A DNA stretch of 10,476 nucleotides from Spirochaetaceae bacterium (GCA_003141795.1 PLNO01000199.1:2622-13097); one strand, 5' to 3'. Shown: positions 1 through 7,618, numbered from the stretch's first letter. The notes: generated by a model from the sequence alone, not told the origin. Numbers and translations: made by a program.

Positions 1-814
1 AGCCGTAGTTGTTCGTCATGCTCACGTCGTCGAACTCGGTGTAGTCGTCCATCGTGAGCCAGGCGCCGGCCGGCGACACTTTCGATTGGACGGCATGTGC
101 TCCTTTGATGCCGAGCACGGAGTGCAGCTTCTTGAAATCGGGGATGGAGAGCAGGCTCGTCGAGAGCACGATGTACATGCCGAATCCCAGAAGCGCCGCG
201 GAAGCGATGAACGTGACCGCGGTCCGCGGTCCGGGGATCTTCCCTATGTATGCGGTGGTGTTCAGGATGACTATCACGAGCAGGAGGGGCAGCATGACCG
301 CCGGCAGGTGGTAGGGGTGGATGAAGAACATCGCGGCGAGTATCACCGCCGCCCCGCATGCGGCACCCAGGAGGTCCATGGCGTACACCTTGGGCATCTC
401 GGTGCTGTAGATCATGAACATGAGGCCGATGTAGGTGCCGATGAGGAGGAACACCGGGAACAGCGCCAGATAATAGAGGAAAATATTGCCGATCTGCGTC
501 TTCCAGAGGACCTGGTTCTGGAGCTGCAGGGGATTGAACGGGTTGGCCCGGAGGAGCACGAATGCGAAAATCGCCGCGGCAAGGAGCAGCGGAGGGATGA
601 TGAGGTGGTAGGTGTCCTTGTTGCGGTGGAAATGGTCCTGGAACAGCGTGAGCAGCACCCCGCCGAAGGAGTAACCGAGAAGCGCCAGGGAGATCACCCA
701 GTAGCTGTAGTCGGAGAACAGGGCGACGGCCAGATAGCGGCTGAGAAAGGTCTCGAAGGAGAGACCGAAGAGGGAGACGAGGAAGAGGGAAGCGAGACTC
801 CGGCGCTCAGTCAT
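1..814 (-). CDS. Membrane domain of a spermidine-synthase-like (aminopropyltransferase-family) protein, 3' end outside window
   Basis: The minus-strand reading frame is open from the ATG at 814 to the window edge (271 codons, no stop). It encodes a very hydrophobic protein with about seven membrane segments (roughly residues 7-31, 37-58, 69-89, 110-131, 148-165, 168-188 and 198-220). The motif VYAMDLLGAACGA (143-155) and the early ALLGYSFGG (44-52) match the membrane half of fused membrane/spermidine-synthase-like proteins. The part after residue 245 (SPAGAWLTMDD) looks like the entry into the soluble catalytic half, which would lie left of the window. The start overlaps the stop of the upstream methyltransferase gene (TGATG), so the two are very likely translationally coupled. 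The family is known for a Rossmann catalytic domain, often without proven polyamine activity, so the substrate is unknown. The frame is certain; the family call rests on sequence resemblance only. Confidence 0.72.
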   Translation of the reverse strand, partial: MTERRSLASLFLVSLFGLSFETFLSRYLAVALFSDYSYWVISLALLGYSFGGVLLTLFQDHFHRNKDTYHLIIPPLLLAAAIFAFVLLRANPFNPLQLQNQVLWKTQIGNIFLYYLALFPVFLLIGTYIGLMFMIYSTEMPKVYAMDLLGAACGAAVILAAMFFIHPYHLPAVMLPLLLVIVILNTTAYIGKIPGPRTAVTFIASAALLGFGMYIVLSTSLLSIPDFKKLHSVLGIKGAHAVQSKVSPAGAWLTMDDYTEFDDVSMTNNYG

Positions 815-1662
815 CAGTGTGAGTAGCGGGGAGGCGGGGTCTGGATCTGCCCCGTCATGGGGATGAAGAGCGTGGAAACGTCGCGCTGGGAGTGCACCTT
901 GCCCTGGGCGTCCTTGGTGAACATGTAGAGGAACTGGGGCTTCCACGGCTGGCCGATCGGGATGATCATGCGGCCGCCCTTCTTCAGCTGGGCAAGAAGC
1001 GCAGGGGGAACGAAAGGAGCCTGGGCAGTGACGAGGATGATGTCGAACCCGCCTTCCACTTCGGGCCAGCCGAAGAACCCGTCTCCGACCCGTGATTCCT
1101 CGTTCGTGTACCCGAGGGGCTCGAAGATATTCTTCACCTTGTCGCCGAGGGAGGTGATGATCTCTATCGTGTACGCCTTCTTGACGATGCGTGACAGGAC
1201 GGAGCTCTGGAACCCGCTTCCCGTGCCGACCTCCAGGGAGACGTCCGTGGGCTTGGGACGGCACTTGGCCGACATGTAGGCCTGCATGACGTAGTCGGTA
1301 AGCACCGAGCCGTAGCCGATCTTCCACTCCAGGGCGGGGCTCTCGTAGGCGGACTGGCCGAGGTTGCGTTCCGCCTCGTAGTCGTACATGTAGTACTCGC
1401 GCGGAACATCTTTGAAGGCCTGCATGACGGCAGGGTCAGCCACACCGAAATCGCGCACGAACATCGCGCGGATGTCGCCGAGGTAGCGCTGCTTGTGCTG
1501 CTGCACAGCCTGGAAGCTGCCCTCATCGAGGGCTCCCGTGTGGCGACCGCTTTTTTCCATGGCGGCGGAGTACGCCGCGTAGTCCCATGTCTGCTGTGCA
1601 AAGACAGAGACACCGGTCAGGAGGGCAAAAACACACAAAATCAAGCTTTTTTTGGCGGGCAT
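814..1662 (-). CDS. Exported PCMT-family (protein-L-isoaspartate O-methyltransferase-like) protein
   Basis: A 282-residue protein. Residues 1-22 form a signal peptide (basic MPAKK, hydrophobic core, cleavage likely after VSVFA), so the enzyme should act outside the cytoplasm. The SAM-binding loop LEVGTGSGFQ (143-152), then YTIEII (164-169), VGDGFFGWPE (192-201) and the block FDIILVTAQAPFVPPALLAQL (206-226) follow the PCMT order. PCMT enzymes methylate isoaspartyl residues in damaged proteins. The usual catalytic segment (Gly-Gln-Thr-Ile-Ser-Gln-Pro type) reads YGSVLTDYV here (117-125), so the active-site Ser position is a Thr (122) and the Pro is missing; substrate or activity may differ. The ATG at 1662 is chosen because the signal peptide begins there and the reading frame upstream runs antisense-like through the E1 gene. 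No Shine-Dalgarno precedes it. Its stop overlaps the next gene. Confidence 0.85.
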   Translation of the reverse strand: MPAKKSLILCVFALLTGVSVFAQQTWDYAAYSAAMEKSGRHTGALDEGSFQAVQQHKQRYLGDIRAMFVRDFGVADPAVMQAFKDVPREYYMYDYEAERNLGQSAYESPALEWKIGYGSVLTDYVMQAYMSAKCRPKPTDVSLEVGTGSGFQSSVLSRIVKKAYTIEIITSLGDKVKNIFEPLGYTNEESRVGDGFFGWPEVEGGFDIILVTAQAPFVPPALLAQLKKGGRMIIPIGQPWKPQFLYMFTKDAQGKVHSQRDVSTLFIPMTGQIQTPPPRYSH

Positions 1663-1691
1663 CGCGCGCGAGTATACGAGCGATGCCCGCC
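1654..1691. repeat. Perfect 12-bp inverted repeat enclosing the PCMT -10 and start codon
   Basis: The arms are GGCGGGCATCGC (1654-1665) and GCGATGCCCGCC (1680-1691), a perfect match, with a 14-nt loop holding the TATACT box. One arm contains the PCMT start codon (1662-1660). On the minus-strand RNA the hairpin is followed by A residues, not U, so it is not a standard intrinsic terminator for E1. It could be a repressor operator, or a hairpin that hides the start codon only in read-through mRNA from E1. The repeat is seen directly; its role is inferred. Confidence 0.7.
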
Positions 1692-1700
1692 GAGGGTCAA
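1671..1700 (-). promoter_or_regulatory. Predicted promoter of the PCMT-like gene, near-leaderless
   Basis: On the minus strand, TTGACC (1700-1695) is followed by an 18-bp spacer and TATACT (1676-1671). Only 8 nt separate the -10 from the ATG at 1662, so with normal start-site spacing the mRNA would begin about 2 nt before the ATG. No Shine-Dalgarno could be present on such a transcript. The -10 sits in the loop of a perfect inverted repeat (1654-1691). It lies just past the E1 stop, so the PCMT gene could be both co-transcribed with E1 and transcribed separately. Confidence 0.55.
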
Positions 1701-1720
1701 GAGTTCTGCACTTTGCCGTG

Positions 1721-4183
1721 CTACACTCCGCGGTCGTTTCTGCGCTGCATCTCCGCGTTGGTCTGCACCGTCGTCGCCACGTGCCCGGGCAGGGGCAGGA
1801 TGCGCTCGTTGATCGTGTCGAGGATCCAGGAGGCCTGCGGGAAGAAGCTCGTCTCCATCTCCGCGCACGGGGTGATCCAGTTGCGCGCTCCGAGCACGGC
1901 CACCGGCGCGTCCAACGAGTCGAAGGCGAGCTGGGAGATCGTGGAGGCCATGGTGTGGAGGAACGACCCGCGTTCGCACGCATCGGAGGCCAGGAGGCAC
2001 CGTCCGGTCTTCTTCACCGAGTCGAGGATCTTCTCATAGCGCAGCGGATTGATGAACCGTGCATCGATGACGTCCGCCGACAGGTTGTACTTCGATTCAA
2101 GGAGCTTCGCCGCATCCATCGCCCTGTACAGCGTGGCCCCCACGGTGACGATCGTGACGTCCTTGCCTTCCCTGCGGAGGGCGGGCTCTCCCTCGGGCAC
2201 CTCGTAGTAGCCTTCGGGCACGCCCCCGGGGACGAACGTCTCCGCGAGGTCGTAGGTCCGCTGGCTTTCGAAGAACAGGACGGGGTCCGTGCCGCGTAGC
2301 GCGAGGTTGAGCATCCCCTTGGCGTCGTACGGCGTGACGGGGAACATCACCTTCAAGCCGGGCATGTGCGCGACGATCGACGACCAGTCCTGCGAGTGCT
2401 GGGCGCCGTACTTGCTTCCAACGGAAACGCGCAGCACGACGGGCATTTTCAGCTCTCCCGCGGACATCGATTGCCACTTGCAGAGCTGGTTGAACACCTC
2501 GTCACCCGCCCTGCCCAGGAAATCGCAGTACATGAGCTCGGGCACGGCCCTGCCGCCCGACAGCGCGTAACCGACCGCGGCGCCCACGATGGAGCCCTCG
2601 GAGATCGGCGTGTTGAAGAGGCGGTGGTAGGGGAGCGCTTCGGTGAGGCCGCGATAGACGGCGAACGCGCCGGCCCAGTCCCTGTTGTCCTCGCCGAAAG
2701 CCACCATGGTGGGGTCGACGGCGAAGCGGTAGAGCATGGCCTCGAAGAGCGCGTCGCGAACGGCGATGACCTGCGACTTGGGGAGAGGCTTCCCGTCGGG
2801 CCCTATCCCTGAGCGCGACTTGCGTGCGTTTGCAATCACGTGGGGATTCTCTGCAACGGACTGGAGCATCTCAGGCGTTCGATCGTCGAGCTTCTCCACG
2901 TTCCCGTTGGAGAACATCATGTCTCCGATGGCATCACGCGTTGCATCGATCCTCGGGGAGATTTCCAGGGAGACGGCGAGGGCCGTAATTCTCGTCATCC
3001 TCTCCACCGCCTTCTTCTGGATGTCCTCCAGCTCCTTTGCAGTGGCGATCTTCTTGGCAACGAGGCTGTCCCCGTAGCTCTTGATGCAATCCTCGTCCTG
3101 CCAGAGCTCGACTTCCTCCTTCGTCCTGTAGGTCGACGCGTCCGAGGGGGAATGGCCCGAGAGCCTGTAGGTGATGATATCCAGCAGCACGGGGCCCTTG
3201 CCCTCCTGGAGTATCTTCCTCTTGCGCTCGATCGCGTCAGCGACCGCGAGCGGGTTGTAGCCGTCCACGCGTTCCGCGTGCATCTGCTCGGGGTTCACCC
3301 CCGCGCCGATGCGGGCGAGCACCTTGAATCCCATGGTCTCACCCACGGTCTGGCCGCCCATGCCGTAGAAGTTGTTGAAGAAGCTGAAGAGCATGGGGGG
3401 CGCCCCGCCCACGTCCTTCGGCCAGAGGGTACGGTACTGGTCCATGGCGGAGAGCATCAGCGCTTCCCACACGGGGCCGCAGCTGGAAGAGCCGTCGCCG
3501 ATATTGGCGATCACGATCCCGGGCTTGCGGTTGATCCTCTTGAAAAGGGCGGCGCCGACCGCGATGTCCGCGGAGGCTCCGACGATGGCGTTATTCGGCA
3601 TGCTGCCGAAGGGGAGGAAGAACGCGTGCATCGAGCCGCCCATGCCCTTCTGGAAGCCGTTTTCACGGCCGAAAATCTCCGTGAGCACGCCGTAGAGGAT
3701 GAAGTCCAGGGAGAGCTCGGGGAGGGATTCGCTCACGCCCTTTTCCACGACGCGCAGGAGCTTGCCGCCGAAGTAGCTCTCCATTATGGAAGAGAGCTTC
3801 GCCTCCGGGAGCTGCGCCGCCGAGGAGAGGCACTTCGCGATGATCTCCCCGTGGCTGCGGTGGGACCCGAAGATGAAGTCATCCACGCCGAGCGGCATGC
3901 TCTGGCCGACCACCGTGGACTCCTGCCCGATGGAAAGATGAGCGGGGCCTTTGTGGTCGTATTCTATTCCCTGGTAGGCGCCCTTCGTCTTGATCAGACT
4001 GAGCATTGTCTCGAACTCGCGGATGATGACCATGTCGCGATAGGCGCGCACGAGTGCATCCTTGCCGCGCTTGGCAAGCTCCTTGGTCAGGTCAGTCGTG
4101 TACGTATTGAGGGGGATGTCGGTGAAGGAGAGCTTCCCCTGTTTCCGAACCTCCCGGGGGTCGACGATGATTGTTTTTGGCAT
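1721..4183 (-). CDS. Fused E1 (alpha-beta) component of a 2-oxoacid dehydrogenase complex, thiamine diphosphate dependent
   Basis: An 820-residue protein joining the two E1 subunits in one chain. Alpha part (about 40-400): GSHRSHG (106-112), GMGGSMH (180-186), the thiamine-diphosphate motif starting GDG at 229-231 and ending at NN 270-271, and the loop [15 protein letters not shown] (339-353). A linker of about 60-70 residues follows. Beta part (about 470-810): [14 protein letters not shown] (525-538) with the conserved Glu 529, YGAQHSQDW (592-600), PVTPYDAKG (615-623) and a C-terminal transketolase-like domain. It decarboxylates a 2-oxoacid and passes the acyl group to the lipoyl domain of the E2 encoded upstream (32-nt gap). 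A GGAG Shine-Dalgarno lies 9 nt before the ATG. The alpha part has extra sequence around 115-175, and the spacing between GDG and NN is longer than usual. The substrate (pyruvate, branched-chain oxoacid or acetoin) cannot be read from the sequence. Confidence 0.93.
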   Translation of the reverse strand: MPKTIIVDPREVRKQGKLSFTDIPLNTYTTDLTKELAKRGKDALVRAYRDMVIIREFETMLSLIKTKGAYQGIEYDHKGPAHLSIGQESTVVGQSMPLGVDDFIFGSHRSHGEIIAKCLSSAAQLPEAKLSSIMESYFGGKLLRVVEKGVSESLPELSLDFILYGVLTEIFGRENGFQKGMGGSMHAFFLPFGSMPNNAIVGASADIAVGAALFKRINRKPGIVIANIGDGSSSCGPVWEALMLSAMDQYRTLWPKDVGGAPPMLFSFFNNFYGMGGQTVGETMGFKVLARIGAGVNPEQMHAERVDGYNPLAVADAIERKRKILQEGKGPVLLDIITYRLSGHSPSDASTYRTKEEVELWQDEDCIKSYGDSLVAKKIATAKELEDIQKKAVERMTRITALAVSLEISPRIDATRDAIGDMMFSNGNVEKLDDRTPEMLQSVAENPHVIANARKSRSGIGPDGKPLPKSQVIAVRDALFEAMLYRFAVDPTMVAFGEDNRDWAGAFAVYRGLTEALPYHRLFNTPISEGSIVGAAVGYALSGGRAVPELMYCDFLGRAGDEVFNQLCKWQSMSAGELKMPVVLRVSVGSKYGAQHSQDWSSIVAHMPGLKVMFPVTPYDAKGMLNLALRGTDPVLFFESQRTYDLAETFVPGGVPEGYYEVPEGEPALRREGKDVTIVTVGATLYRAMDAAKLLESKYNLSADVIDARFINPLRYEKILDSVKKTGRCLLASDACERGSFLHTMASTISQLAFDSLDAPVAVLGARNWITPCAEMETSFFPQASWILDTINERILPLPGHVATTVQTNAEMQRRNDRGV

Positions 4184-4215
4184 CTCTGTAATCTCCGATC
4201 TGTAGAGGAATAAGC

Positions 4216-5466
4216 TTACTGCGCGAGGAGCAGGTCGAACCGGGCGATGTCCGCCGCGAGTGTCTGCAGGAATCGCGCGCCGGGTGCTCCATCGACCACC
4301 TGGTGATTGACGGTGAGGGACAACCCGATCTGCGGGATGAAGCTCACGCTTCCGTCAGCCGCGATGCGGGGCGCCGGGGTTATCGTGTCCACCCCGATGA
4401 TCCCGACCTGGGGGGCGTTGAGAACCGGGGTGAAGCTCTGGATCCCGAAGGCGCCGAGGTTCGTCACGGTGAAAGTCCCGCCGGAAAGCTCCTCCGGCTT
4501 CACGCCGCCTTCGCGGCAGCCGACGATGAGCCGGGCGGCCTCCCGGGCCACTTCCCGGAGGCTTAAGGTGTGAGCGTTACGGATCACGGGGACCATGAGC
4601 CCCCGCGGCGTATCCACGGCGAATCCCAGATGCACGGAGGCGTGCTGACGGATGGTGTCCCCGACGAACAGCGCGTTGAGATCCGGGTGCTGGGTCAGCG
4701 CCCGGGCCACGGCGAAGAGCACCATGTCGTTGATCGTCACGTCGCGCAGGCCGAGGGATTCAGGGCTCTCCTTGAACTTCCTCCGCAGATCCTGCAGCGC
4801 GCGCGCATCCGCCGCGGAGTTCATGGTGAGCTGCGCCGTTCCCTGGAGGGAGGCGAGCATGCGCTCCGCAATGAGCTTGCGGATGCCCGTGACCTTCACC
4901 TCCCGTACTTCGCCTTCCGCCATGGGCTGTACGGCGCGGGAAGGTGCGGCTGCGCGGGCGGCCGCGGGTGCCCCCGAAGAGGCAGCCGAGGAGCTTGCTG
5001 GCACGTCGCGGACGATGATCCGTCCGCCGGGACCGGTTCCAGCAATGCCCGCAAGAGAGACGCCGCGAGACGCTGCGAGTGCTTTCGCACGGGGAGATGC
5101 CTTGATGCGGCCGTCGGAGGCGGGCTGTGCGGCGGTAGCGGCGTGCTGCGGGGCGGGTGCCGCTGCCACAGTGGAGGCTGCCGGCGCGGCAGGCGCGCTT
5201 CCCGCACCCGGGGCATCGAACTTTTCCCCTTGTGCGCCGATTACGGCGATGGGCTCGAGGACGGGCACGTCGCTTCCGACGTCGTGGAATATCGCGAGGA
5301 GCGTTCCTTCCGCCGGGGATTCGACTTCGAAGGTTGCCTTGTCCGTCTCCACCTCGCAGATGATCTCCCCCGCCTTCACGTGGTCGCCTGCGCGCTTCTT
5401 CCAGCTCACGATGACACATGATTCGACTGACTGCCCCTGTTTGGGCATGATGACGGTGGTTGCCAT
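4216..5466 (-). CDS. Dihydrolipoamide acyltransferase (E2) of a 2-oxoacid dehydrogenase complex
   Basis: A 416-residue E2 with the full standard order. The N-terminal lipoyl domain (1-80) carries the lipoylation site ETDKATFEV with Lys 43. An Ala/Pro-rich swinging linker (85-118) leads to a peripheral-subunit-binding domain (about 121-155, [15 protein letters not shown] ... GTGPGGRI), a second Ala/Ser-rich linker, and a catalytic domain (about 186-416). The catalytic motif is [13 protein letters not shown] (387-399), with His 388 and Asp 392 at the HxxxDG positions. The usual Asp before the His is Asn, a tolerated change. It transfers the acyl group made by E1 to CoA. It is the first gene of the minus-strand run and comes before E1, the reverse of the common E1-E2 order. 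No E3 gene is in the window, so lipoamide dehydrogenase must be supplied from elsewhere. No Shine-Dalgarno is visible before the ATG. Confidence 0.94.
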   Translation of the reverse strand: MATTVIMPKQGQSVESCVIVSWKKRAGDHVKAGEIICEVETDKATFEVESPAEGTLLAIFHDVGSDVPVLEPIAVIGAQGEKFDAPGAGSAPAAPAASTVAAAPAPQHAATAAQPASDGRIKASPRAKALAASRGVSLAGIAGTGPGGRIIVRDVPASSSAASSGAPAAARAAAPSRAVQPMAEGEVREVKVTGIRKLIAERMLASLQGTAQLTMNSAADARALQDLRRKFKESPESLGLRDVTINDMVLFAVARALTQHPDLNALFVGDTIRQHASVHLGFAVDTPRGLMVPVIRNAHTLSLREVAREAARLIVGCREGGVKPEELSGGTFTVTNLGAFGIQSFTPVLNAPQVGIIGVDTITPAPRIAADGSVSFIPQIGLSLTVNHQVVDGAPGARFLQTLAADIARFDLLLAQ

Positions 5467-5475
5467 TGCGCTTTC

Positions 5476-5504
5476 ACTTTAGGTTCGGCCCCCTGAAATG
5501 TCAA
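5476..5504 (-). promoter_or_regulatory. Predicted promoter of the E2-E1 unit, near-leaderless
   Basis: On the minus strand a consensus TTGACA (5504-5499) is followed by a 17-bp spacer and TAAAGT (5481-5476). The E2 ATG starts 9 nt after the -10, so the predicted mRNA start lies about 3 nt before the ATG. The intervening bases contain no Shine-Dalgarno. A 90-bp inverted-repeat element ends 5 bp upstream of the -35. Confidence 0.6.
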
Positions 5505-5509
5505 TACAC

Positions 5510-5599
5510 AGCAGTTCTCAATATGGACCTTCCGGGGTTTTCAAAGTCCCCTTGTATTACAAATTCGCCCATTTTTCAGGGGACATATTGAGAACTGCT
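5510..5599. repeat. 90-bp element with perfect 16-bp terminal inverted repeats (MITE-like or operator)
   Basis: The left end AGCAGTTCTCAATATG (5510-5525) is exactly the reverse complement of the right end (5584-5599). Further inward the similarity continues weakly (3 of the next 6 bases). Inside, GTCCCCT (5546-5552) is complementary to AGGGGAC (5578-5584). The interior is more AT-rich than the surroundings and has no reading frame of note. The size and ends resemble a non-autonomous transposable element, but no clear target duplication flanks it. It sits directly upstream of the E2 -35, so it could instead act in regulation. Confidence 0.6.
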
Positions 5600-5623
5600 T
5601 CATAACGGTGCCAAACTTAGAAT

Positions 5624-5671
5624 TGCGGTCAATACAACGAAAGATGCGAGAGTCCTCAACTCTTGACCGCA
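5624..5671. promoter_or_regulatory. 9-bp inverted repeat at the cysteine-rich-protein promoter
   Basis: TGCGGTCAA (5624-5632) and TTGACCGCA (5663-5671) are perfect reverse complements 30 bp apart. The right half contains the predicted -35 of the plus-strand unit. Such a pair could bind a dimeric regulator or two dimers with looping. The repeat is seen directly; binding is inferred. Confidence 0.35.
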
Positions 5672-5692
5672 GAAAGACGAACATGGTACTGT
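5663..5692 (+). promoter_or_regulatory. Possible promoter of the cysteine-rich/lipoprotein/Nudix unit
   Basis: TTGACC (5663-5668) is followed by an 18-bp spacer and TACTGT (5687-5692), which keeps the key T, A and final T of the -10. The predicted start near 5699 would give a leader of about 20 nt containing the AAAGGA ribosome binding site. The -10 is weak. Confidence 0.35.
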
Positions 5693-5719
5693 ACACACTC
5701 CGAGCAGGGCAAAGGACGT

Positions 5720-6028
5720 ATGGCTGACAGCCACGATTTTCAACCGTTCGACGATTTTTCCTCTGACAAGGTCTATTGCGCCAATTGCATCCATTGCAAG
5801 CTGATCAAGATCTCCATGGGGGGTGCGAATCAGTACGGGCTGCGCGTGCGCTGTGATGCCGGCAAATGGCGCAAGAAGCTCGGCGAAGAGAAGGTGTACA
5901 AGTACTTCACCGTCATTCGCCGCACCCTGGATCAGTGCGATACCTACGAGCCCATGGGTGAGGCGGACGTCTTCCTGAAGGAGCTCCGGAGAAACCTCCC
6001 CATCAAGGACGAGACATACTCGATCTGA
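5720..6028 (+). CDS. Small cysteine-rich protein of unknown function, possibly metal-binding
   Basis: A 102-residue soluble protein with no signal peptide or membrane segment. Five cysteines are arranged C20-x2-C23-x2-C26-x18-C45-x27-C73, in the contexts YCANCIHC, VRCDAGKW and DQCDTYEPMGE. This suggests a zinc ribbon or small metal centre. I do not recognise a named family. The ATG at 5720 is chosen over an in-frame TTG at 5663 because AAAGGA lies just upstream, because the earlier codons overlap a predicted -35, and because the acidic start (MADSHDFQPFDD) looks like a natural N-terminus. It is the first gene of a three-gene unit, 13 nt before the lipoprotein gene. The non-random residue pattern and good ribosome binding site make it a real gene; the function is open. 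Confidence 0.82.
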   Translation: MADSHDFQPFDDFSSDKVYCANCIHCKLIKISMGGANQYGLRVRCDAGKWRKKLGEEKVYKYFTVIRRTLDQCDTYEPMGEADVFLKELRRNLPIKDETYSI

Positions 6029-6041
6029 GGGAACGGAGCGA

Positions 6042-6446
6042 ATGCGACAACCAATAAAATTTGCCTTCCTGTGCGCGGCCGCCGTGGCGCTCTTTCTCCT
6101 GGCGGGTTGCGCGAGCCAGCCGACGACCGTCCCGGAAGGGCTCTCCGTCGGGGAGATCTTCCAGCGCGCGCAGGACGCCTCGGACGGCGGCAACTATTCC
6201 ACCTCGATCCTGTTCTACTCCCAGGTGGAGAAGTCCTACCCCGCCGACATCGAGCACGTGATCTGGGCGCAGTACGAGATCGCTTTCCTCTATCATAAGA
6301 TGGGAAAGAACGACACGGCGATCAGCCTCCTCACCGCGCTTCTGGATCGTTACGCCAAGGAAGGGGCCGCACTTCCACCGGCCCCGCGGGCGCTCGCGCA
6401 GGATCTGAAGACCCGTCTGGAGTCCGCCCTCCCCAAGAAGCAGTGA
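6042..6446 (+). CDS. Small TPR-like lipoprotein
   Basis: A 134-residue protein. A short basic start and a hydrophobic stretch (6-20) lead to the lipobox LLAGC with the lipidated Cys at 23, so the mature protein should be anchored in a membrane facing the periplasm or outside. The rest is helical, with two tetratricopeptide-like units (about 35-70 and 75-108; note the pattern [20 protein letters not shown] and [20 protein letters not shown]). TPR units typically bind partner proteins or peptides. A GGAG lies 5 nt before the ATG. Its stop codon overlaps the start of the Nudix gene by 4 nt, which implies coupled translation. No specific role is evident. Confidence 0.87.
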   Translation: MRQPIKFAFLCAAAVALFLLAGCASQPTTVPEGLSVGEIFQRAQDASDGGNYSTSILFYSQVEKSYPADIEHVIWAQYEIAFLYHKMGKNDTAISLLTALLDRYAKEGAALPPAPRALAQDLKTRLESALPKKQ

Positions 6447-6979
6447 GACGCTATTCCTTCTGCCCCGTCTGCGGTGCCGGCCTCGCGCATGCCGTGGGCT
6501 CCGTTGCGGTCCCGAGCCTGCTGGCCTGTACGTCGTGCGGCTTCGAGTTCTGGCAGAACTCCAAACCGGCGGTGGCAGCCGTGATCGTGGAGGTCGGGCC
6601 CGACGGGCCCCGCGTGCTCCTTACGCGGCGGGGGATCGATCCGTTCAAGGGGTGGTGGGACCTGCCGGGAGGGTTCCTCGACAACGGCGAACAGCCGTTG
6701 GACGGGCTTGCCCGTGAGCTCCGTGAGGAGCTGGGGGTGGTTGTGGGCACACCGCGGCTGGTCGGTGCCGACGTCGACGAATATCCGCGGGAGGACATCG
6801 CCGAGGAGGCGCGATTCGTTCTGGCTCTTTTCTACCGCTGCGAGCTTTCGCCGGGCGCGCGCCTGGTCCCCGCCGACGATGTCGTCGAAGCTGCATGGTT
6901 CCCGCTGTCGGCCCTGCCGACGCAGATAGCGTTCCCCATCAACAGACGGTTTCTCTCCGCTCTCGACGGGTCAGGCTGA
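6443..6979 (+). CDS. Nudix hydrolase with N-terminal zinc ribbon
   Basis: A 178-residue protein starting at GTG 6443, overlapping the lipoprotein stop (GTGA). The N-terminal zinc ribbon has cysteines 7, 10, 29 and 32 (CPVC ... CTSC). The Nudix box runs from Gly 77: GFLDNGE then RELREELGV at 91-99, an exact fit to Gx5Ex7REUxEExGU with the metal-binding glutamates at 92, 95 and 96. Nudix enzymes cut nucleoside diphosphates linked to another group; a zinc ribbon in this position occurs in NADH pyrophosphatase-like and ADP-ribose pyrophosphatase-like relatives, but the exact substrate cannot be told. It is cytoplasmic. Its 3' end overlaps the oppositely oriented Crp-like gene by 9 nt. Confidence 0.93.
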   Translation: MRRYSFCPVCGAGLAHAVGSVAVPSLLACTSCGFEFWQNSKPAVAAVIVEVGPDGPRVLLTRRGIDPFKGWWDLPGGFLDNGEQPLDGLARELREELGVVVGTPRLVGADVDEYPREDIAEEARFVLALFYRCELSPGARLVPADDVVEAAWFPLSALPTQIAFPINRRFLSALDGSG

Positions 6980-7609
6980 TTCGGCAGGCTCCCGGCCCAC
7001 CTGCTCCGTGAGCTCCTGGAACTTCTCCTTGTCGACGAGCGACAGGACGTCCCCTCCATGCGCGAGCACCCCCTCAGCGGCAAACCCGTCGAGAACGGCG
7101 CGCACCTCGTCCATGGGCAGCTCCAGGCTGAGGGAGACCTCCTCCAGGCATTTCTGGAACGGGAGGCCGGCGCAGTCCGCGGGCAGCTCCTGAAACAGGG
7201 AGTGCAGGTGCAGCGCGATCAAGCCCCGTGCATCCTTCTTCACCAGGTGCTGTATCTTCAGGTTCGCGTTCTGCAGGCGGCGGCAGAGCTTGTCGATGAT
7301 CGTGAGGGCGATGCGCGCGTTGCGCGTGATCATGTTCTGCAGCCCCTCCCGGTCGAAGACGAGAAGCTCCACCTCTTCGATTGCCGTGACGGTCGCCGTG
7401 CGCTGGATGCGGTTGACGATCGCCATCTCGCCGAAGAAGTCGCCCTTCTCGAGCACCGAGATCACGTGGGTCTTGCCGGCGAAGCGCTTGCTCACCCTGA
7501 CCTTGCCGCGCTGGATGATGTACATCTCTTCGCCCTCTTCGCCTTCGCGACAGATCACGGACCCCGGGGCGTACGAACGGCTGAAGCGTTGAAGGACCTC
7601 GTCGGGCAT
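6971..7609 (-). CDS. Cyclic-nucleotide-binding Crp/Fnr-like protein
   Basis: About 212 residues from ATG 7609; a GTG at 7618 would add three. Numbering below is from the GTG. The N-terminal cyclic-nucleotide-binding barrel (about 8-110) carries the phosphate-binding cassette [17 protein letters not shown] (61-77) with the conserved Glu 64, Arg 73 and Thr 74, so binding of cAMP or cGMP is plausible. A long helix (95-127) follows, then a region that fits a Crp-type winged helix (about 130-205). The expected recognition helix ([17 protein letters not shown], 167-183) is acidic with a single Arg, unlike the basic helix of typical Crp proteins, so DNA binding is less certain. The predicted promoter leaves only 9 nt before ATG 7609 and there is no Shine-Dalgarno. 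It is divergent from the lamin-tail lipoprotein and convergent with the Nudix gene. Confidence 0.88.
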   Translation of the reverse strand: MPDEVLQRFSRSYAPGSVICREGEEGEEMYIIQRGKVRVSKRFAGKTHVISVLEKGDFFGEMAIVNRIQRTATVTAIEEVELLVFDREGLQNMITRNARIALTIIDKLCRRLQNANLKIQHLVKKDARGLIALHLHSLFQELPADCAGLPFQKCLEEVSLSLELPMDEVRAVLDGFAAEGVLAHGGDVLSLVDKEKFQELTEQVGREPAESA

Positions 7610-7618
7610 CGTGGTCAC

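Noticed and set aside
1654..1691. Intrinsic terminator after E1.
   Set aside because: On the minus strand the stem is followed by an A tract, not a U tract, and the promoter box lies in the loop.
1663..1983. N-terminal extension of the PCMT-like frame into E1.
   Set aside because: The extension is low-complexity Arg/Ser/Pro sequence in a shadow frame of E1, while a proper signal peptide starts at 1662.
86..4213. Long open frames on the plus strand opposite the membrane protein, PCMT-like and E1 genes (for example 2840-4213 and 86-826).
   Set aside because: They are rich in Arg, His, Glu and Gly with no domain sense, and lie exactly antisense to well-defined protein families; typical of GC-rich shadow frames.
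5663..5719. Upstream TTG start for the cysteine-rich protein.
   Set aside because: Those codons overlap the predicted -35/-10, and AAAGGA sits directly before ATG 5720.
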